Source: Pseudomonas fluorescens
GTDB taxonomy: Bacteria; Pseudomonadota; Gammaproteobacteria; Pseudomonadales; Pseudomonadaceae
DNA: 64,000 bases
Direction of reading: 5' to 3'
Assembly: GCF_001307155.1 (NCBI RefSeq)
Contig: NZ_CP012830.1
Coordinates: 4,710,501-4,774,500, forward strand
Positions 8,809 to 18,168 of the stretch are shown one piece after another (the stretch's first letter is position 1; the number at the start of each line of letters is the position of its first letter). The position numbers and the translations under genes are program-made. The notes under the pieces were generated by a model. It saw only the letters and a program-made list of their open reading frames with translations, had not been told where the DNA came from and did no database searches.

Positions 8809-9279
8809 ATGAGAAAAGGAAAATTCATTGTGCGCGCCGTTTTTTTTATCTCTCTCTCGTTCCTGTTACTCACGGGCTGTTCGTTGTTCGGGCCGCGAGT
8901 CGATCTCGATCGCCTGACGCTGGACGTCGCCGCCCATGCCAATGACGACACGCCGATTGCCGTGGATTTTGTCGCGGTGAATGATCCGGACCTGCTCAAA
9001 CAGCTGTCGGCACTGACCGCTCGGCAATGGTTCAGCGAGCGCGAGCAGTTTCAACGCGACTACCGACAGCTGATGACGGTCTGGGGGCTGGAGCTGGTTC
9101 CAGGGCAGTTTATCGATCAACAACCCTTCCCCCTGGGCGGCAAGCGGGCCGCTGGACTTTTGATCTTCGCGAGCTATAACACACCCGGAGCGCACCGACT
9201 TCGACTGGACGATCAGAGCAAGGCCTGGCTGAAGTTCGACAGTCGCGAGATGACACTGGTCAGCGACACTGCGCACTGA
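8809..9279 (+). CDS. T6SS outer-membrane lipoprotein in TssJ position
   Basis: A 156-residue lipoprotein with a basic N-terminus, a hydrophobic stretch, and lipobox LLTGC with the lipidated Cys at 24. It opens the tssK-tssL-tssM-tssA arm, the usual place of TssJ, which anchors TssM at the outer membrane. The mature part (for example ARQWFSEREQFQRDY around 70-85) does not look like the standard TssJ/SciN beta-sandwich I would expect, so the role as TssJ equivalent rests on lipobox, size and context. The ATG is preceded by AT-rich sequence without a strong Shine-Dalgarno. Confidence 0.75.
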   Translation: MRKGKFIVRAVFFISLSFLLLTGCSLFGPRVDLDRLTLDVAAHANDDTPIAVDFVAVNDPDLLKQLSALTARQWFSEREQFQRDYRQLMTVWGLELVPGQFIDQQPFPLGGKRAAGLLIFASYNTPGAHRLRLDDQSKAWLKFDSREMTLVSDTAH

Positions 9280-9341
9280 TCTGCACTGAAAAGATCGCCA
9301 GGCCGCAGCAAGCGGCGCCATTCGACGTCGAAGGGAATCGT

Positions 9342-10673
9342 ATGAGTTTGCTACCTGACGCGGTTTGCTGGCACGAGGGCATGCAGTTGCTGCCCCAGCA
9401 TTTTCAGTTGCAAGGTCTGCGCGCCGAAGCGTTGGTCGCGCATTTTGCCAAGGCCTGCAACCCCTGGTTCTGGGGTGTCACCCATCTCGACATCGACCCT
9501 TCGGCACTGAGTGCCGGGCACGTTCGCTTGCTCGCCTTGCAGGCGACCTTGCCGGATGGTTTGCCGATCAACGTGCAGGCCGGTGTGGGACCGATGCTGG
9601 AGCTCGATGTCAGCGAAGCGGTCGATGCAACGGACAATGCCACTGTGACCGTGTACCTGGCGGTCAGCCCGTTGTGGCGTGCCGGGCAATTAGTACCGCT
9701 CACCGGACGCTTGCAATCGGTAATCGGCGATGCCTTGCCAGACCTCACCAGCGGTCAATACCCCGAGTCGATTACGGTGTGGCGACCCAATCCGCGTTTG
9801 TGCACGCAACTGAACAAGGCCGATTCGATCTGCGTACCGCTGGTGCGTATTCGCAAGGAAGGCGGTGGCTTTTTACAGCTGCCCTATACCGCGCCGACGC
9901 CGTGTCTGCTACCGGAGTCGGTGTTGGGCCGTCGGGTCGCCGGCCTGTGCGCCCGGGCCCGAGAGAAATGCATGTTTCTGGCCGGTCGCTTGCGCCAGGC
10001 ACAGCAAGCTGGCAATCAGGATGATGCTGCGGAAATTCGTCGCCAATTGACCGCACTCTGGGCGCGTCTGCCGGAAGTCGAGGGTTTGTTGAGCAGTCGG
10101 TTGGCGACGCCTCAGGCGTTGTATGGTCTGCTGCTGGGGCTGGCCGGTGCCTGGTCGGCGCTTGATCCGCTGGCAGGGGTGCCGGCCTTCGCCGCGCTGG
10201 ATTTTCTCGAGTTGCAGCGCGGCTACGAGAGCGTACTCGACTGGCTGGACAAGACCCTCGAATTGATTCGCGCCGGCTATCGCAGCCTGCCGTTCGAACG
10301 CCATGAACACCTCTTCTCGATCCAGTTGCCCGACGATCAACCGAGCCAGCGCCTGGTGATCGGCTTGCGCATGCCCAATGGCGCAAGCGAGCAGTCTGCG
10401 AGTGAATGGTTGAGTCGGGCGATCATCGCTTCCGCGCCGCACGTTGCCCTGCTCGGTCGACAACGCATGCGCGGTCTGGCGCATGAGGCCATGAATCGCA
10501 ACGAACAGGTGGCCTACAGCGTGGGCGAAGATACCCGGTTGTTTGTGGTCACCGCAGAGGGCCAATGGTTCGACGGGCAACTGCCGCTGCAGATTGTCGC
10601 GCCGGCCTCGCAGCTGGCGAGCAGCCCGTGGCAAGTGGTGCTGTTTGTCGCTCAAGCCAGTGAAAACGCTTGA
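9342..10673 (+). CDS. tssK: T6SS baseplate protein TssK
   Basis: Connects the baseplate to the membrane complex through TssL and TssM. The 443-residue product has the family N-terminus, VCWHEGMQLLPQHFQLQ (about 8-24), and the typical C-terminal domain containing FSIQLPDDQPSQRLVIGLRM. It lies 62 bases after the lipoprotein gene and 18 bases before tssL, in one rightward operon. Confidence 0.94.
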   Translation: MSLLPDAVCWHEGMQLLPQHFQLQGLRAEALVAHFAKACNPWFWGVTHLDIDPSALSAGHVRLLALQATLPDGLPINVQAGVGPMLELDVSEAVDATDNATVTVYLAVSPLWRAGQLVPLTGRLQSVIGDALPDLTSGQYPESITVWRPNPRLCTQLNKADSICVPLVRIRKEGGGFLQLPYTAPTPCLLPESVLGRRVAGLCARAREKCMFLAGRLRQAQQAGNQDDAAEIRRQLTALWARLPEVEGLLSSRLATPQALYGLLLGLAGAWSALDPLAGVPAFAALDFLELQRGYESVLDWLDKTLELIRAGYRSLPFERHEHLFSIQLPDDQPSQRLVIGLRMPNGASEQSASEWLSRAIIASAPHVALLGRQRMRGLAHEAMNRNEQVAYSVGEDTRLFVVTAEGQWFDGQLPLQIVAPASQLASSPWQVVLFVAQASENA

Positions 10674-10691
10674 TCAGGGAAGGGGAATCGA

Positions 10692-11459
10692 ATGCCTGAA
10701 GGGAACGTCGGCAGCGCTGCACGAGGCCTCCACGAAGCGCCACTGAGCAGTGCTTTTCGTCAGGCCTGGCAAGAGTGGTCGCTGGCCTGGAACGAACAGT
10801 CCAAAGACAGTGACGATGAAGCGTTGGTCGAAGCCGTCGTCGAGTTTTCCACTCAGATTACCCAGCGCTTGTGGCGAACGGCATTCGCCAAAGTCGGTGA
10901 TGCTGCCACCGAACAGGTGACCGCCGTGGTGTATGCGTTTGTCGCGCTGATTGACGAGACCCTGTTGTTTACGGCCTGGCCGGGTCAGCTTGCCTGGCAG
11001 GACAAGCCTCTAGAGTCGCGGATGTATGCCAGCCGTCAGGCGGGCGAACGGCTGCCACTGGCGATCAAGTCATTGCTCGACGACCAGGTGCCGGCTACCC
11101 GGGATCTGGCCAATGTCTATCTGCAATGCCTGGTACTGGGATTTGAAGGGCGTCTGCGCGGCGAGCAGAATCAGCTCCAGCATGAAAAATGGCGGTTGGC
11201 GTTGTTCGCGTTTGCCTGGCAACACGAGCCCGATTACGCCGATGTCAGTACCCGATTGGAACAGCCATCGGCGGTGACTCCCGTGCAGTTGCCCCTGCGT
11301 CTGTCGCTACCCGACGGCTTTCGTCTGGCACTGGCAATCCTCGGCGTCGTGCTGTTGATGACCGGGTTGGGGCAGATGTTCTGGCGCGACATCCGTCAGG
11401 AGCTTGAGCCGGTCATGCACCTTTCCGAAATGGCAGCGGCCCAGGAGCAAGACTCATGA
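10692..11459 (+). CDS. tssL: T6SS inner-membrane protein TssL (DotU family)
   Basis: Inner-membrane component of the TssJLM trans-envelope complex. It is 255 residues, with a cytoplasmic helical DotU domain containing VVYAFVALIDETLLF and WPGQLAWQDKPLESRMY, then one membrane segment at about 212-231 and a short periplasmic tail. There is no C-terminal OmpA-like peptidoglycan-binding domain, so cell-wall anchoring must come from another protein. The stop overlaps the tssM start in ATGA. Confidence 0.92.
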   Translation: MPEGNVGSAARGLHEAPLSSAFRQAWQEWSLAWNEQSKDSDDEALVEAVVEFSTQITQRLWRTAFAKVGDAATEQVTAVVYAFVALIDETLLFTAWPGQLAWQDKPLESRMYASRQAGERLPLAIKSLLDDQVPATRDLANVYLQCLVLGFEGRLRGEQNQLQHEKWRLALFAFAWQHEPDYADVSTRLEQPSAVTPVQLPLRLSLPDGFRLALAILGVVLLMTGLGQMFWRDIRQELEPVMHLSEMAAAQEQDS

Positions 11460-14400
11460 GCACCCTGGGGATTGTCGCAACCGTCGTCGCGGTGCTGTTG
11501 TTGCTGGCGGTGTTGCTGGTGGCGGTGTGGTGGTTGCGCACCCAGAGCGGCGCGGCGATTCGCAGTTTTTATCTGTCGGTCCGGCACATGGAGCAGGAGC
11601 AAGGCACGCAGGATCGCTATCAGATCCCGTGGTTGCTGATGCTTGGCAACGAAACCCAGGGCACTCAACTGTGTGCCCAATGGCGTTTGCAACCCACCGA
11701 CAAACCGGCCTGGTTCGGGCGCTGGTGGTCGGACCCCGAGGGCGCGGTGCTGGTGGTGCCACAAACGTTGTTTTTGCCTGATGAAGGCTTGAACCTGCAA
11801 CGTGGCGGCTGGTGGCGTCTGTTGGGATTGATCGTGCGCCTGCGCAGCAAGCGGCCTCTGGACGCGGTGATCTGGACCGTGCCAGCCAGTCAACTGGGCG
11901 ATCCGGAGCTGGCCGCCAGCCTCGGTCTGGCGGCACGGCGGCGCTTCATCGATCTGTTACAGCGTTTCGGTCTGAGCCTGCCGGTGTATGTGGTGATTAC
12001 CGGGATGGAGGAAGTGCCGGGCTTTCAGGCGTTGATTGCTGCACTTCCGGTCGAGGCACGTGAACAGGCGTTGGGCTGGTCGTCGTCGTATTTGCCTGAG
12101 GCGGTCTGGCAATCGCAATGGAGTGATCAGGCGCTGGATCAGGTGAACCGGGCATTGTCTGAATCGATCATCGAGATCGGTGCCTTGTCCGGGCATTTGA
12201 GTAGCGAATTGTTTGCCTTGCCGGACCGTTTCGAAGCGCTGCGGCGCACACTGCAAACGTTGCTTGAGCCGGTTTTTCAGGGCAACGCACAAGGTGAGGC
12301 ACCGCGTTTTCGAGGGATTTACTTCACTGCCAACCAAGCGCCGGAGAGTACTCGGGAGAGCTTCTCGGCCTATGACACGGTGTTGCAGCAGAGCGCGTTT
12401 GCCCGGCAGTTGTGGCAGCGCCGGATTGTCGCCGAACGTGGCGTGGCTCAGGTCGTACCGCGGATTTTGCGGCTGCGCCAACGCTGGCAACGGGTGACCG
12501 GCGTGGTGGCGCTGGTGGTCGGGCTGGTGTGGGCGATCGGTATGGTTTGGGTCTGGCACGACTCGGTCAAGGATGCCCATGAGTTGTCACGCTTGCTGCA
12601 AGGTGCGCAGAAAAATTATGTCGCGGTCACGGACGAAAGCCATCGACTGGAACCGACGCGACGTAACGTCGAAAGTTTCTGGCGGGTACTGGAACGAGCC
12701 CCGCGCTGGACGTTCAGTTCGGTGGTCTTTCCCACCTCCTGGTTTTCCTCGCTGGATGCGCAGCTGGAGGACGAACTGCGGCTCACTGCTCAGCGGCACT
12801 TGCTGGTGCCGCTGCAAGAGTTGCTGGTGTCGGACCTGGCGCAGCTCAAGGCGATCCGCAATACCGAGCGTCGAGTTAACGTGGAAAGCGAAGACCCGGC
12901 GCAATGGCAGAACTACGTCAAGGCCAAGGAACTGGCCGAGCGCGCGGTGCGTCTCGAACAACAGAACCAGTGGTTCAATCAGGCGTTGAACAATCCCCGG
13001 AGCCCGCTCGATGACCTGGTGCTGTTGAGCAATAACGCCTTGTCGCTGAACCTCAACGTCGGCACGTTGCGTCGCTCGGCCTTCTATAACCGGGTACTGC
13101 TCAATTCCGACACCAGCGGGTTGAAAGCGCTGGACCTGAGCGCGGAGCGCTCGACCATCTCGACGAATTTTGAAGGACTGATGGAGCGCTGGCTGGACCA
13201 GTACTTTCTGGCGGACAACTTCGTGCGTCAGGCCGGCTATCTCAAGCTGCACCTGGAGCGGCTGGAGTCCGGCAGTGGCAATTCACTCAGCGAGCTCGAG
13301 GACTTGAGGGCGCTGATTGACGACCTGCAAGCGTTGATTGGCTTGACCAACTCGGCGTGGGGACGAGGCAAGGGCCAGGACCTGGTGCCGGGCTACCGCG
13401 AGCTGATGGATAAAGTCCGCCAAAGCGCCTTGCTCGGGCCGCAACTGGAGCAACAACTGGACATGCAGGCGTCGAAGTTGCAGCAGAGCTTTCGTGATCA
13501 ATGGATTGCCCAGGCCGGCTCGCGTGGCAATTTGCTGGTTCAGCAAGGCAGCGGACAACTGGCGTTGCAAGAGCATGTCAGCCAGCTGGACAACGCCGTG
13601 CAGGCGTTGTTCAAGCGCGATTTCGTGGCTATTGCACTGCGTCAGGATGATTCCAGTCTCAGTGCTTCACAGGGGCAGAACGCCGACAGCGATGGTCTCA
13701 ACAGCGCATTGAATTACTTCGCCAGTTACAAAAGCTACGCCAGCGAGGAGTTGCCACGTATCCCGCCGGCGTACCGGGGCGCGCTGCTCCAGGCAGCGGA
13801 AGGGGCGGTGGCCAAGGCGATGTGGCTCAGCCTGGAGGAACAGGGCGGCCAGGTGCAGCAAGGCACAGGGTTCAATGTGCAGGCCTCGCAGGCGGTGGCG
13901 TTGCAAAAAGCCTTTGTCGAGTTGCGCCGCAGTGACCTGGCTACCCGTTTGCAGAACGCACTCAACCGCCGCGCGTTGGCCGAGGTCGCCAATGGCCTGA
14001 ACGAAATAATCGCCCAGCCGCTGTTCAGCGAAAGGACCAGTATTGCGCGCTGGGATGGTTCGAAAAACCTCGGCTTGCAGCTGTACGGTGCCAGTGATGT
14101 GCAGGACCTGAAGCTGAGCCTCAAGCAGCAGTTCAACACCATGTTGGGTATTACCGAACAACGTACTTCGGCGTTGGAGTGGCTGAAGGTCCAGCAGCAG
14201 AATCTGTCGGGACTGGATTACGAACGGGTTGTGCAGTTCAGTGCCTTGAATGATGAACTGCTCAAGTACAAGGAGCAGAATCCTGCCAGCTCTGCGGCAC
14301 AGATCGAACAGTTGGTGAGCCGGGACTTTATCGACATGGATGCCGGGTCCTGCGCACAAATCCTGCAAACCGCCAACCTTTCCGGTGGCCGTGGGACGCT

Positions 14401-15274
14401 TGCCCTGAGGGCTCAGGAACTGCAGCAAACCGCGATGCAACGCTGCCAGTCGCTGCAGCAGCAACAGGCTTCGGCGGCCTGGAACGACTTGGCCAATTAC
14501 TTCAATCAGTACCTGGCCGAGCGTTTTCCATTCTCCAATGGCACGCAGGTGACCGATGCCGACCCGGCGCGGGTCCAGCATTTGCTGGAGTTGATCGACA
14601 AGCGCCTGCCGGTGGCGCAAGCCGGTTTGCAGCTCAGCCGGACGCCGGAACGCTTGGCCGCCGAGGACTTTCTCAACCGTTTGAAGCAGGCCAGCACCTG
14701 GCTCGGGCCGCTGTTTGTGCGAGATAAAAGCGGCATTCTCGGGGTGGAGATGGACGTGCGCTGGCGCACTGATCGCGAGGAAGAACACGGCGCCGATCAG
14801 GTCATTGCCTGGGGTTTGAATGCCGGCAATCAACAGATCAGCTACCCCGGCGAGGCCCAGCAGAACCTGCGCTGGATGGTCGGCCAGCCCGTCAGGTTGA
14901 CGTTGCGCTGGGCCAGGAATGGTCCCCAGCGGCCGGTCAGCGACCCGTTGCAACCGAACCTGGTGATCCGGGATCTGGAGGCCGGCTGGGAGTACGGCGG
15001 CCCTTGGTCGTTGCTGCGGCTGATGCGTTCGCACCAGTCGAATCAGCGCCAGCCGAGCATGGACTACACGGAGTTTCCACTGACCTTGCGCTTGCCGGTC
15101 GCCGCGAGCACCAGCATTGAGGAGCCGACACAAATGTTCATGCGCCTGTCATGGATGACTCAGGGATCAAAACTGCCGTTGTCCATTCAACCGTTGCCGA
15201 CCCGTGCGCCGCGTTCACCCTTTGTCTCGACGGGTTCGACGGCGGCCATCGTGACGAACGAGGAGGGCTTGTGA
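11456..15274 (+). CDS. tssM: T6SS membrane core protein TssM (IcmF), no Walker A
   Basis: Inner-membrane scaffold spanning to the outer-membrane lipoprotein. It is 1272 residues, with an N-terminal membrane segment (about 5-27), a second at about 348-367 and a large periplasmic region. The IcmF cytoplasmic domain is recognisable from FGLSLPVYVVITGMEEVPGF (about 171-190). In the usual nucleotide-binding position the sequence reads PWLLMLGNETQGTQL (58-72), so the GxxGxGK(S/T) loop is missing its Lys and Ser/Thr. Only one N-terminal membrane helix is evident where many TssM proteins have a hairpin. The start overlaps tssL by four bases and the stop overlaps tssA. Confidence 0.94.
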   Translation: MSTLGIVATVVAVLLLLAVLLVAVWWLRTQSGAAIRSFYLSVRHMEQEQGTQDRYQIPWLLMLGNETQGTQLCAQWRLQPTDKPAWFGRWWSDPEGAVLVVPQTLFLPDEGLNLQRGGWWRLLGLIVRLRSKRPLDAVIWTVPASQLGDPELAASLGLAARRRFIDLLQRFGLSLPVYVVITGMEEVPGFQALIAALPVEAREQALGWSSSYLPEAVWQSQWSDQALDQVNRALSESIIEIGALSGHLSSELFALPDRFEALRRTLQTLLEPVFQGNAQGEAPRFRGIYFTANQAPESTRESFSAYDTVLQQSAFARQLWQRRIVAERGVAQVVPRILRLRQRWQRVTGVVALVVGLVWAIGMVWVWHDSVKDAHELSRLLQGAQKNYVAVTDESHRLEPTRRNVESFWRVLERAPRWTFSSVVFPTSWFSSLDAQLEDELRLTAQRHLLVPLQELLVSDLAQLKAIRNTERRVNVESEDPAQWQNYVKAKELAERAVRLEQQNQWFNQALNNPRSPLDDLVLLSNNALSLNLNVGTLRRSAFYNRVLLNSDTSGLKALDLSAERSTISTNFEGLMERWLDQYFLADNFVRQAGYLKLHLERLESGSGNSLSELEDLRALIDDLQALIGLTNSAWGRGKGQDLVPGYRELMDKVRQSALLGPQLEQQLDMQASKLQQSFRDQWIAQAGSRGNLLVQQGSGQLALQEHVSQLDNAVQALFKRDFVAIALRQDDSSLSASQGQNADSDGLNSALNYFASYKSYASEELPRIPPAYRGALLQAAEGAVAKAMWLSLEEQGGQVQQGTGFNVQASQAVALQKAFVELRRSDLATRLQNALNRRALAEVANGLNEIIAQPLFSERTSIARWDGSKNLGLQLYGASDVQDLKLSLKQQFNTMLGITEQRTSALEWLKVQQQNLSGLDYERVVQFSALNDELLKYKEQNPASSAAQIEQLVSRDFIDMDAGSCAQILQTANLSGGRGTLALRAQELQQTAMQRCQSLQQQQASAAWNDLANYFNQYLAERFPFSNGTQVTDADPARVQHLLELIDKRLPVAQAGLQLSRTPERLAAEDFLNRLKQASTWLGPLFVRDKSGILGVEMDVRWRTDREEEHGADQVIAWGLNAGNQQISYPGEAQQNLRWMVGQPVRLTLRWARNGPQRPVSDPLQPNLVIRDLEAGWEYGGPWSLLRLMRSHQSNQRQPSMDYTEFPLTLRLPVAASTSIEEPTQMFMRLSWMTQGSKLPLSIQPLPTRAPRSPFVSTGSTAAIVTNEEGL

Positions 15275-16371
15275 GTCTGCCGTCACTATCATTGTCATCG
15301 CCGCTGCCGGAGTTGATCGCACAGTTGCTCGAACCGATCAGCGATGAAGCGCCCTGTGGCCAGGACCTGCGCTATGAGCCTGAGTTCGATCAGTTGCGCG
15401 AGCTGCGCCGCGAGGACGATACCAGTTTGCCGACAGGGGTCTGGCAGTCGTCGATCAAGCGTGCCCAATGGCCGGAACAGGCAAAACTCGCCAGCCGTTT
15501 GCTGCTGGAGCGCAGCAAGGACTTGATGCTCAGTGCCTGGCTCGGCGAGGCCTGGTTGCATCTGGACGGCCTGGAAGGGTTGCCGGGCAGCCTGGCGCTG
15601 GTGGCGGGGTTATGCGAGCGCTACCCCGAGCAACTTCACCCTCAGGCCGAGGAGGGCGATCAGTCGTGGCGGGTGATTCCTCTCGAATGGCTGGCGCGAC
15701 GCTACAGCGAAATCCTGCTCACCCGGGTGCCGCTGTTCGACACGCGCACCAGCGAATTTGCGGATTTCTGCCTGGATGACTGGCGGCGCTTGCAAGTGCA
15801 GCAGGTGATGGTCAATGACACCAAGGCTGCAAAAACCTCTGCTGAAGCTGCGCGCAACGAGCAGAAAAAACTCACCGAACAGATTCGCGCGACGCCGCTG
15901 TCGTTCTGGTTGCGCAGCCAAGGCAGCCTGTTGCTGAGCTTGCAGCATCTGCAACGGCTGGAGGACTGGAGTGATGCCTACCTGGGCAATCAGGCGCCAG
16001 GCTACAAATCATTGCGGGGCATCATCGAGGCGCTGTTGACGCTCGTTCAGGAGTTCATCGCCATGCATCCACGTCAACCCACCCAGGCCCCGGTCGAGCC
16101 ACCGCAGGTCCGGGCGCCCCAAAACACTCCGGAGCCAGAACCCGCGCCAGCCCAACAGGCACTGCGTGAACCGGCGAGTCGCGAAGAGGCTTATCGGCAG
16201 TTGTTGCTGATTGCCGAGTACCTGGCGCGAACCGAGCCCCACAGTCCGGTGCCTTACTTGATCAGGCGCGGAGTGGAGTGGGGCAATAAACCGCTGAGTG
16301 AACTGTTGGGCGAGTTGATATCGGCTGACGCGGAGTCGCGCCGACTCTGGACGTTATTGGGTGTGCTCTAA
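15271..16371 (+). CDS. tssA: T6SS cap/organiser protein TssA (ImpA domain)
   Basis: Cytosolic organiser of tail assembly with an ImpA N-terminal domain. I start it at the GTG of the GTGA overlap with the tssM stop, giving 366 residues beginning VSLPSLSLSSPLPELIAQLL. An ATG at 15151 in the same frame would add 40 codons reading through tssM, which do not resemble TssA. Landmarks are EPISDEAPCGQDLRYEPEFD (about 24-43) and WLGEAWLHLDGLEGL (about 90-105). A proline-rich linker (around 265-300) precedes a short C-terminal domain, so this is not one of the long TssA forms. Confidence 0.9.
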   Translation: MSLPSLSLSSPLPELIAQLLEPISDEAPCGQDLRYEPEFDQLRELRREDDTSLPTGVWQSSIKRAQWPEQAKLASRLLLERSKDLMLSAWLGEAWLHLDGLEGLPGSLALVAGLCERYPEQLHPQAEEGDQSWRVIPLEWLARRYSEILLTRVPLFDTRTSEFADFCLDDWRRLQVQQVMVNDTKAAKTSAEAARNEQKKLTEQIRATPLSFWLRSQGSLLLSLQHLQRLEDWSDAYLGNQAPGYKSLRGIIEALLTLVQEFIAMHPRQPTQAPVEPPQVRAPQNTPEPEPAPAQQALREPASREEAYRQLLLIAEYLARTEPHSPVPYLIRRGVEWGNKPLSELLGELISADAESRRLWTLLGVL

Positions 16372-16386
16372 ACATCGCAGCGCCTC

Positions 16387-17337
16387 TCAGAGCGGCTTGG
16401 GCAACTTGATGGGCGTCAACACCGGACGATCGGAGAAAAACGCCATCAGGTTCTGCCCGACCAGTTCAACGGTTCCCTTGGTCGCTTCCGGCGACAGGCC
16501 GGCCACATGCGGCGTGAGGATCACGTTGCTCAATACCTTGAGCGCATCCGGCACCTGAGGCTCTTCATCGAATACATCGAGCGCGGCACCGGCGATCCGC
16601 CGTTGCTCGAGCGCGCTAACCAGATCGCTGGTAGCAACCACGCTGGCGCGGGCAATGTTGACGATAAAACCCTGGGGGCCCAAGGCATCCAGCACCTGCT
16701 TGTTGACCAGGTGCTGCGTGCCGATGCCGCCGGGCGTGCAAACGATCAGAAAGTCAGAGACCCGAGCCAGTTCGGTGGGCGTTGAGCAAAAGTCGTAGGG
16801 GATGTCGCTGAGCAACTGGCGGCTGTGGTAACTCACCGTCATGTCGAAGCCATTGGCGGCACGTTTGGCGATGGCCATGCCGACGGCGCCGAGCCCCAGA
16901 ACACCCAGGCGCTTGCCGGCCAGTGACGGGCGCATGATCTTCGGCCATTCACCGCGTCGCACCGCCGCGTCGCACCGAGGGATGTCACGCACCAGCGACA
17001 GCAACAAGGCCATTGCATGATCGGCCACCGACGAGGCGTTGACGCCAGCACCATTGGTGACGGTTATACCGCGGTCGCTGGCGGCTTGCAGATCGACCTG
17101 CTCGTATCCGGCACCGATTACGCAGATGATTTTCAGGTTTGCCAGCGCGGCGATTTCATCGGCATACAGCCCCAGCGGGCCGCGCGTCAGCACGGCATCG
17201 ATCTGCCCGCGATGACTGGCGATGGCCTGGGCACGCTCGGCGGGAGTGGGGGCGAGAATCAGGTGGAAGCCTTGATGTTCGAGAATCGGCAGGTAGTCGT
17301 TAATGGTTTCAACCAGTACCAGTACGGTTGCAGGCAT
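16387..17337 (-). CDS. D-2-hydroxyacid dehydrogenase (NAD(P)-dependent)
   Basis: Reversible 2-keto acid/D-2-hydroxy acid oxidoreductase of the glyoxylate/hydroxypyruvate reductase type. From the ATG at MPATVLVLVETIND, preceded by AGGAG on the coding strand, it has 316 residues. The Rossmann motif GLGAVG is at 148-153, and the catalytic Arg230, Glu259 and His277 (VNIARASVV, FDEEP, TPHVAG) are all present. A longer frame starting 21 codons upstream lacks family similarity. It converges on tssA with a 15-base gap and is unlikely to belong to the T6SS. The substrate cannot be told from sequence. Confidence 0.88.
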   Translation of the reverse strand: MPATVLVLVETINDYLPILEHQGFHLILAPTPAERAQAIASHRGQIDAVLTRGPLGLYADEIAALANLKIICVIGAGYEQVDLQAASDRGITVTNGAGVNASSVADHAMALLLSLVRDIPRCDAAVRRGEWPKIMRPSLAGKRLGVLGLGAVGMAIAKRAANGFDMTVSYHSRQLLSDIPYDFCSTPTELARVSDFLIVCTPGGIGTQHLVNKQVLDALGPQGFIVNIARASVVATSDLVSALEQRRIAGAALDVFDEEPQVPDALKVLSNVILTPHVAGLSPEATKGTVELVGQNLMAFFSDRPVLTPIKLPKPL

Positions 17338-17423
17338 GCTGGGCTCCTGTAGGCATTGGAATAAGCGGTTCAGATTGCTGACTACAGAGTGGTTTGGCAA
17401 TTACCAAAAGTTGCAGAACTCAG

Positions 17424-17548
17424 TGTAGGAGCTGACGAAAGCAATAAAGCAAGATCAAAAGATCGCAGCCTGCGGCAGCTCCTACGCGATCACAATCGTT
17501 GCGGCGAACGTGGTCAATGTAGGAGCGGCCATAGGCTGCGATCTTTTC
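17424..17548. repeat. Intergenic REP-like palindromes
   Basis: GTAGGAGCTG (17424-17433) is mirrored by CAGCTCCTAC (17476-17485). A related copy, TGTAGGAGCGGCC...GGCTGCGATCTTTT, follows at 17519-17548. The GGCTGCGATCTTTT end recurs at about 25829-25842. This is a different repeat family from the GTGGCGAGGGAGC elements. It fills the 217-base gap between two leftward genes. Confidence 0.7.
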
Positions 17549-17554
17549 AGCGCA

Positions 17555-18079
17555 TCAGAACCTGGCGTCCGCTGTGTTCATTAATTTCACGAACGCCCCG
17601 CCAAGGGTTGCATTGTGGTGCTCAATGATCATTTTGGCCGATAACGCCGCAGTGTCCATGCAGGTGTGAGCATCGGCGACGAGCGTAACCTGTAAGCCCT
17701 GTTCGGCTGCGGCCCGGGAGGTACTGTCGATGCAGTACTGGGTTTTCATGCCGACGATGAACACATGGTTTATCGAGGCGTTGGTGAGTTGTTGTGCCAG
17801 TCGAGTTCCGAGGAAGCAATTGGGGCGGGTTTTATCGAACAGGGTGTCGACATTCGCATCCAGCTCCAGCTCGGGAAGTAATTGCCAGAATGGGCTTCCA
17901 GCCTCAATGGGCGAACCCTCAGGACCGGTGTGGCGTACCGCATAAATCGGCACTTCGCGCTCTCGGGCCCGGTGAATGAGCTGGCGGATGTTGGCAAGTA
18001 CTCGCTCGCCGTCGTGGGGCTTGTCCGGGCCGTAGAACAGACCGACCTGCATATCGATGATCAAAAGTGCCGATGACAT
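17555..18079 (-). CDS. Cysteine hydrolase, isochorismatase-like family
   Basis: Cytosolic 174-residue hydrolase of the isochorismatase/nicotinamidase-like fold. The catalytic triad is visible: Asp9 (ALLIIDMQVG), Lys83 (LFDKTRP) and Cys116 (MKTQYCIDST). The substrate is not predictable; relatives act on isochorismate, nicotinamide, ureas or carbamates. GGAGAAACACCT precedes the ATG. Upstream lie a strong hairpin with U-run and a Thr-rich leader reading frame in the same orientation, so transcription may be attenuated. Confidence 0.87.
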   Translation of the reverse strand: MSSALLIIDMQVGLFYGPDKPHDGERVLANIRQLIHRAREREVPIYAVRHTGPEGSPIEAGSPFWQLLPELELDANVDTLFDKTRPNCFLGTRLAQQLTNASINHVFIVGMKTQYCIDSTSRAAAEQGLQVTLVADAHTCMDTAALSAKMIIEHHNATLGGAFVKLMNTADARF

Positions 18080-18117
18080 AGGTGTTTCTCCATGAAGTGC
18101 CGAACGGACGGGAGAAA

Positions 18118-18149
18118 CAACAAGGCCCCGTCCATTGCTGGCGGGGCCT
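18118..18149 (-). terminator. Terminator hairpin upstream of the hydrolase gene
   Basis: On the minus strand AGGCCCCG, an 11-base loop and CGGGGCCT are followed by TTGTTGTTT, an intrinsic terminator. It lies between the leader peptide stop and the hydrolase ATG, so a transcript started at the leader must read past it to reach the hydrolase. Part of the 5' arm and loop (CCCGCC, CCAGC) can instead pair with GGCGGG and GCTGG of the leader, a candidate antiterminator. Confidence 0.65.
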
Positions 18150-18168
18150 GGGGTTCACTGCGCTGTAT

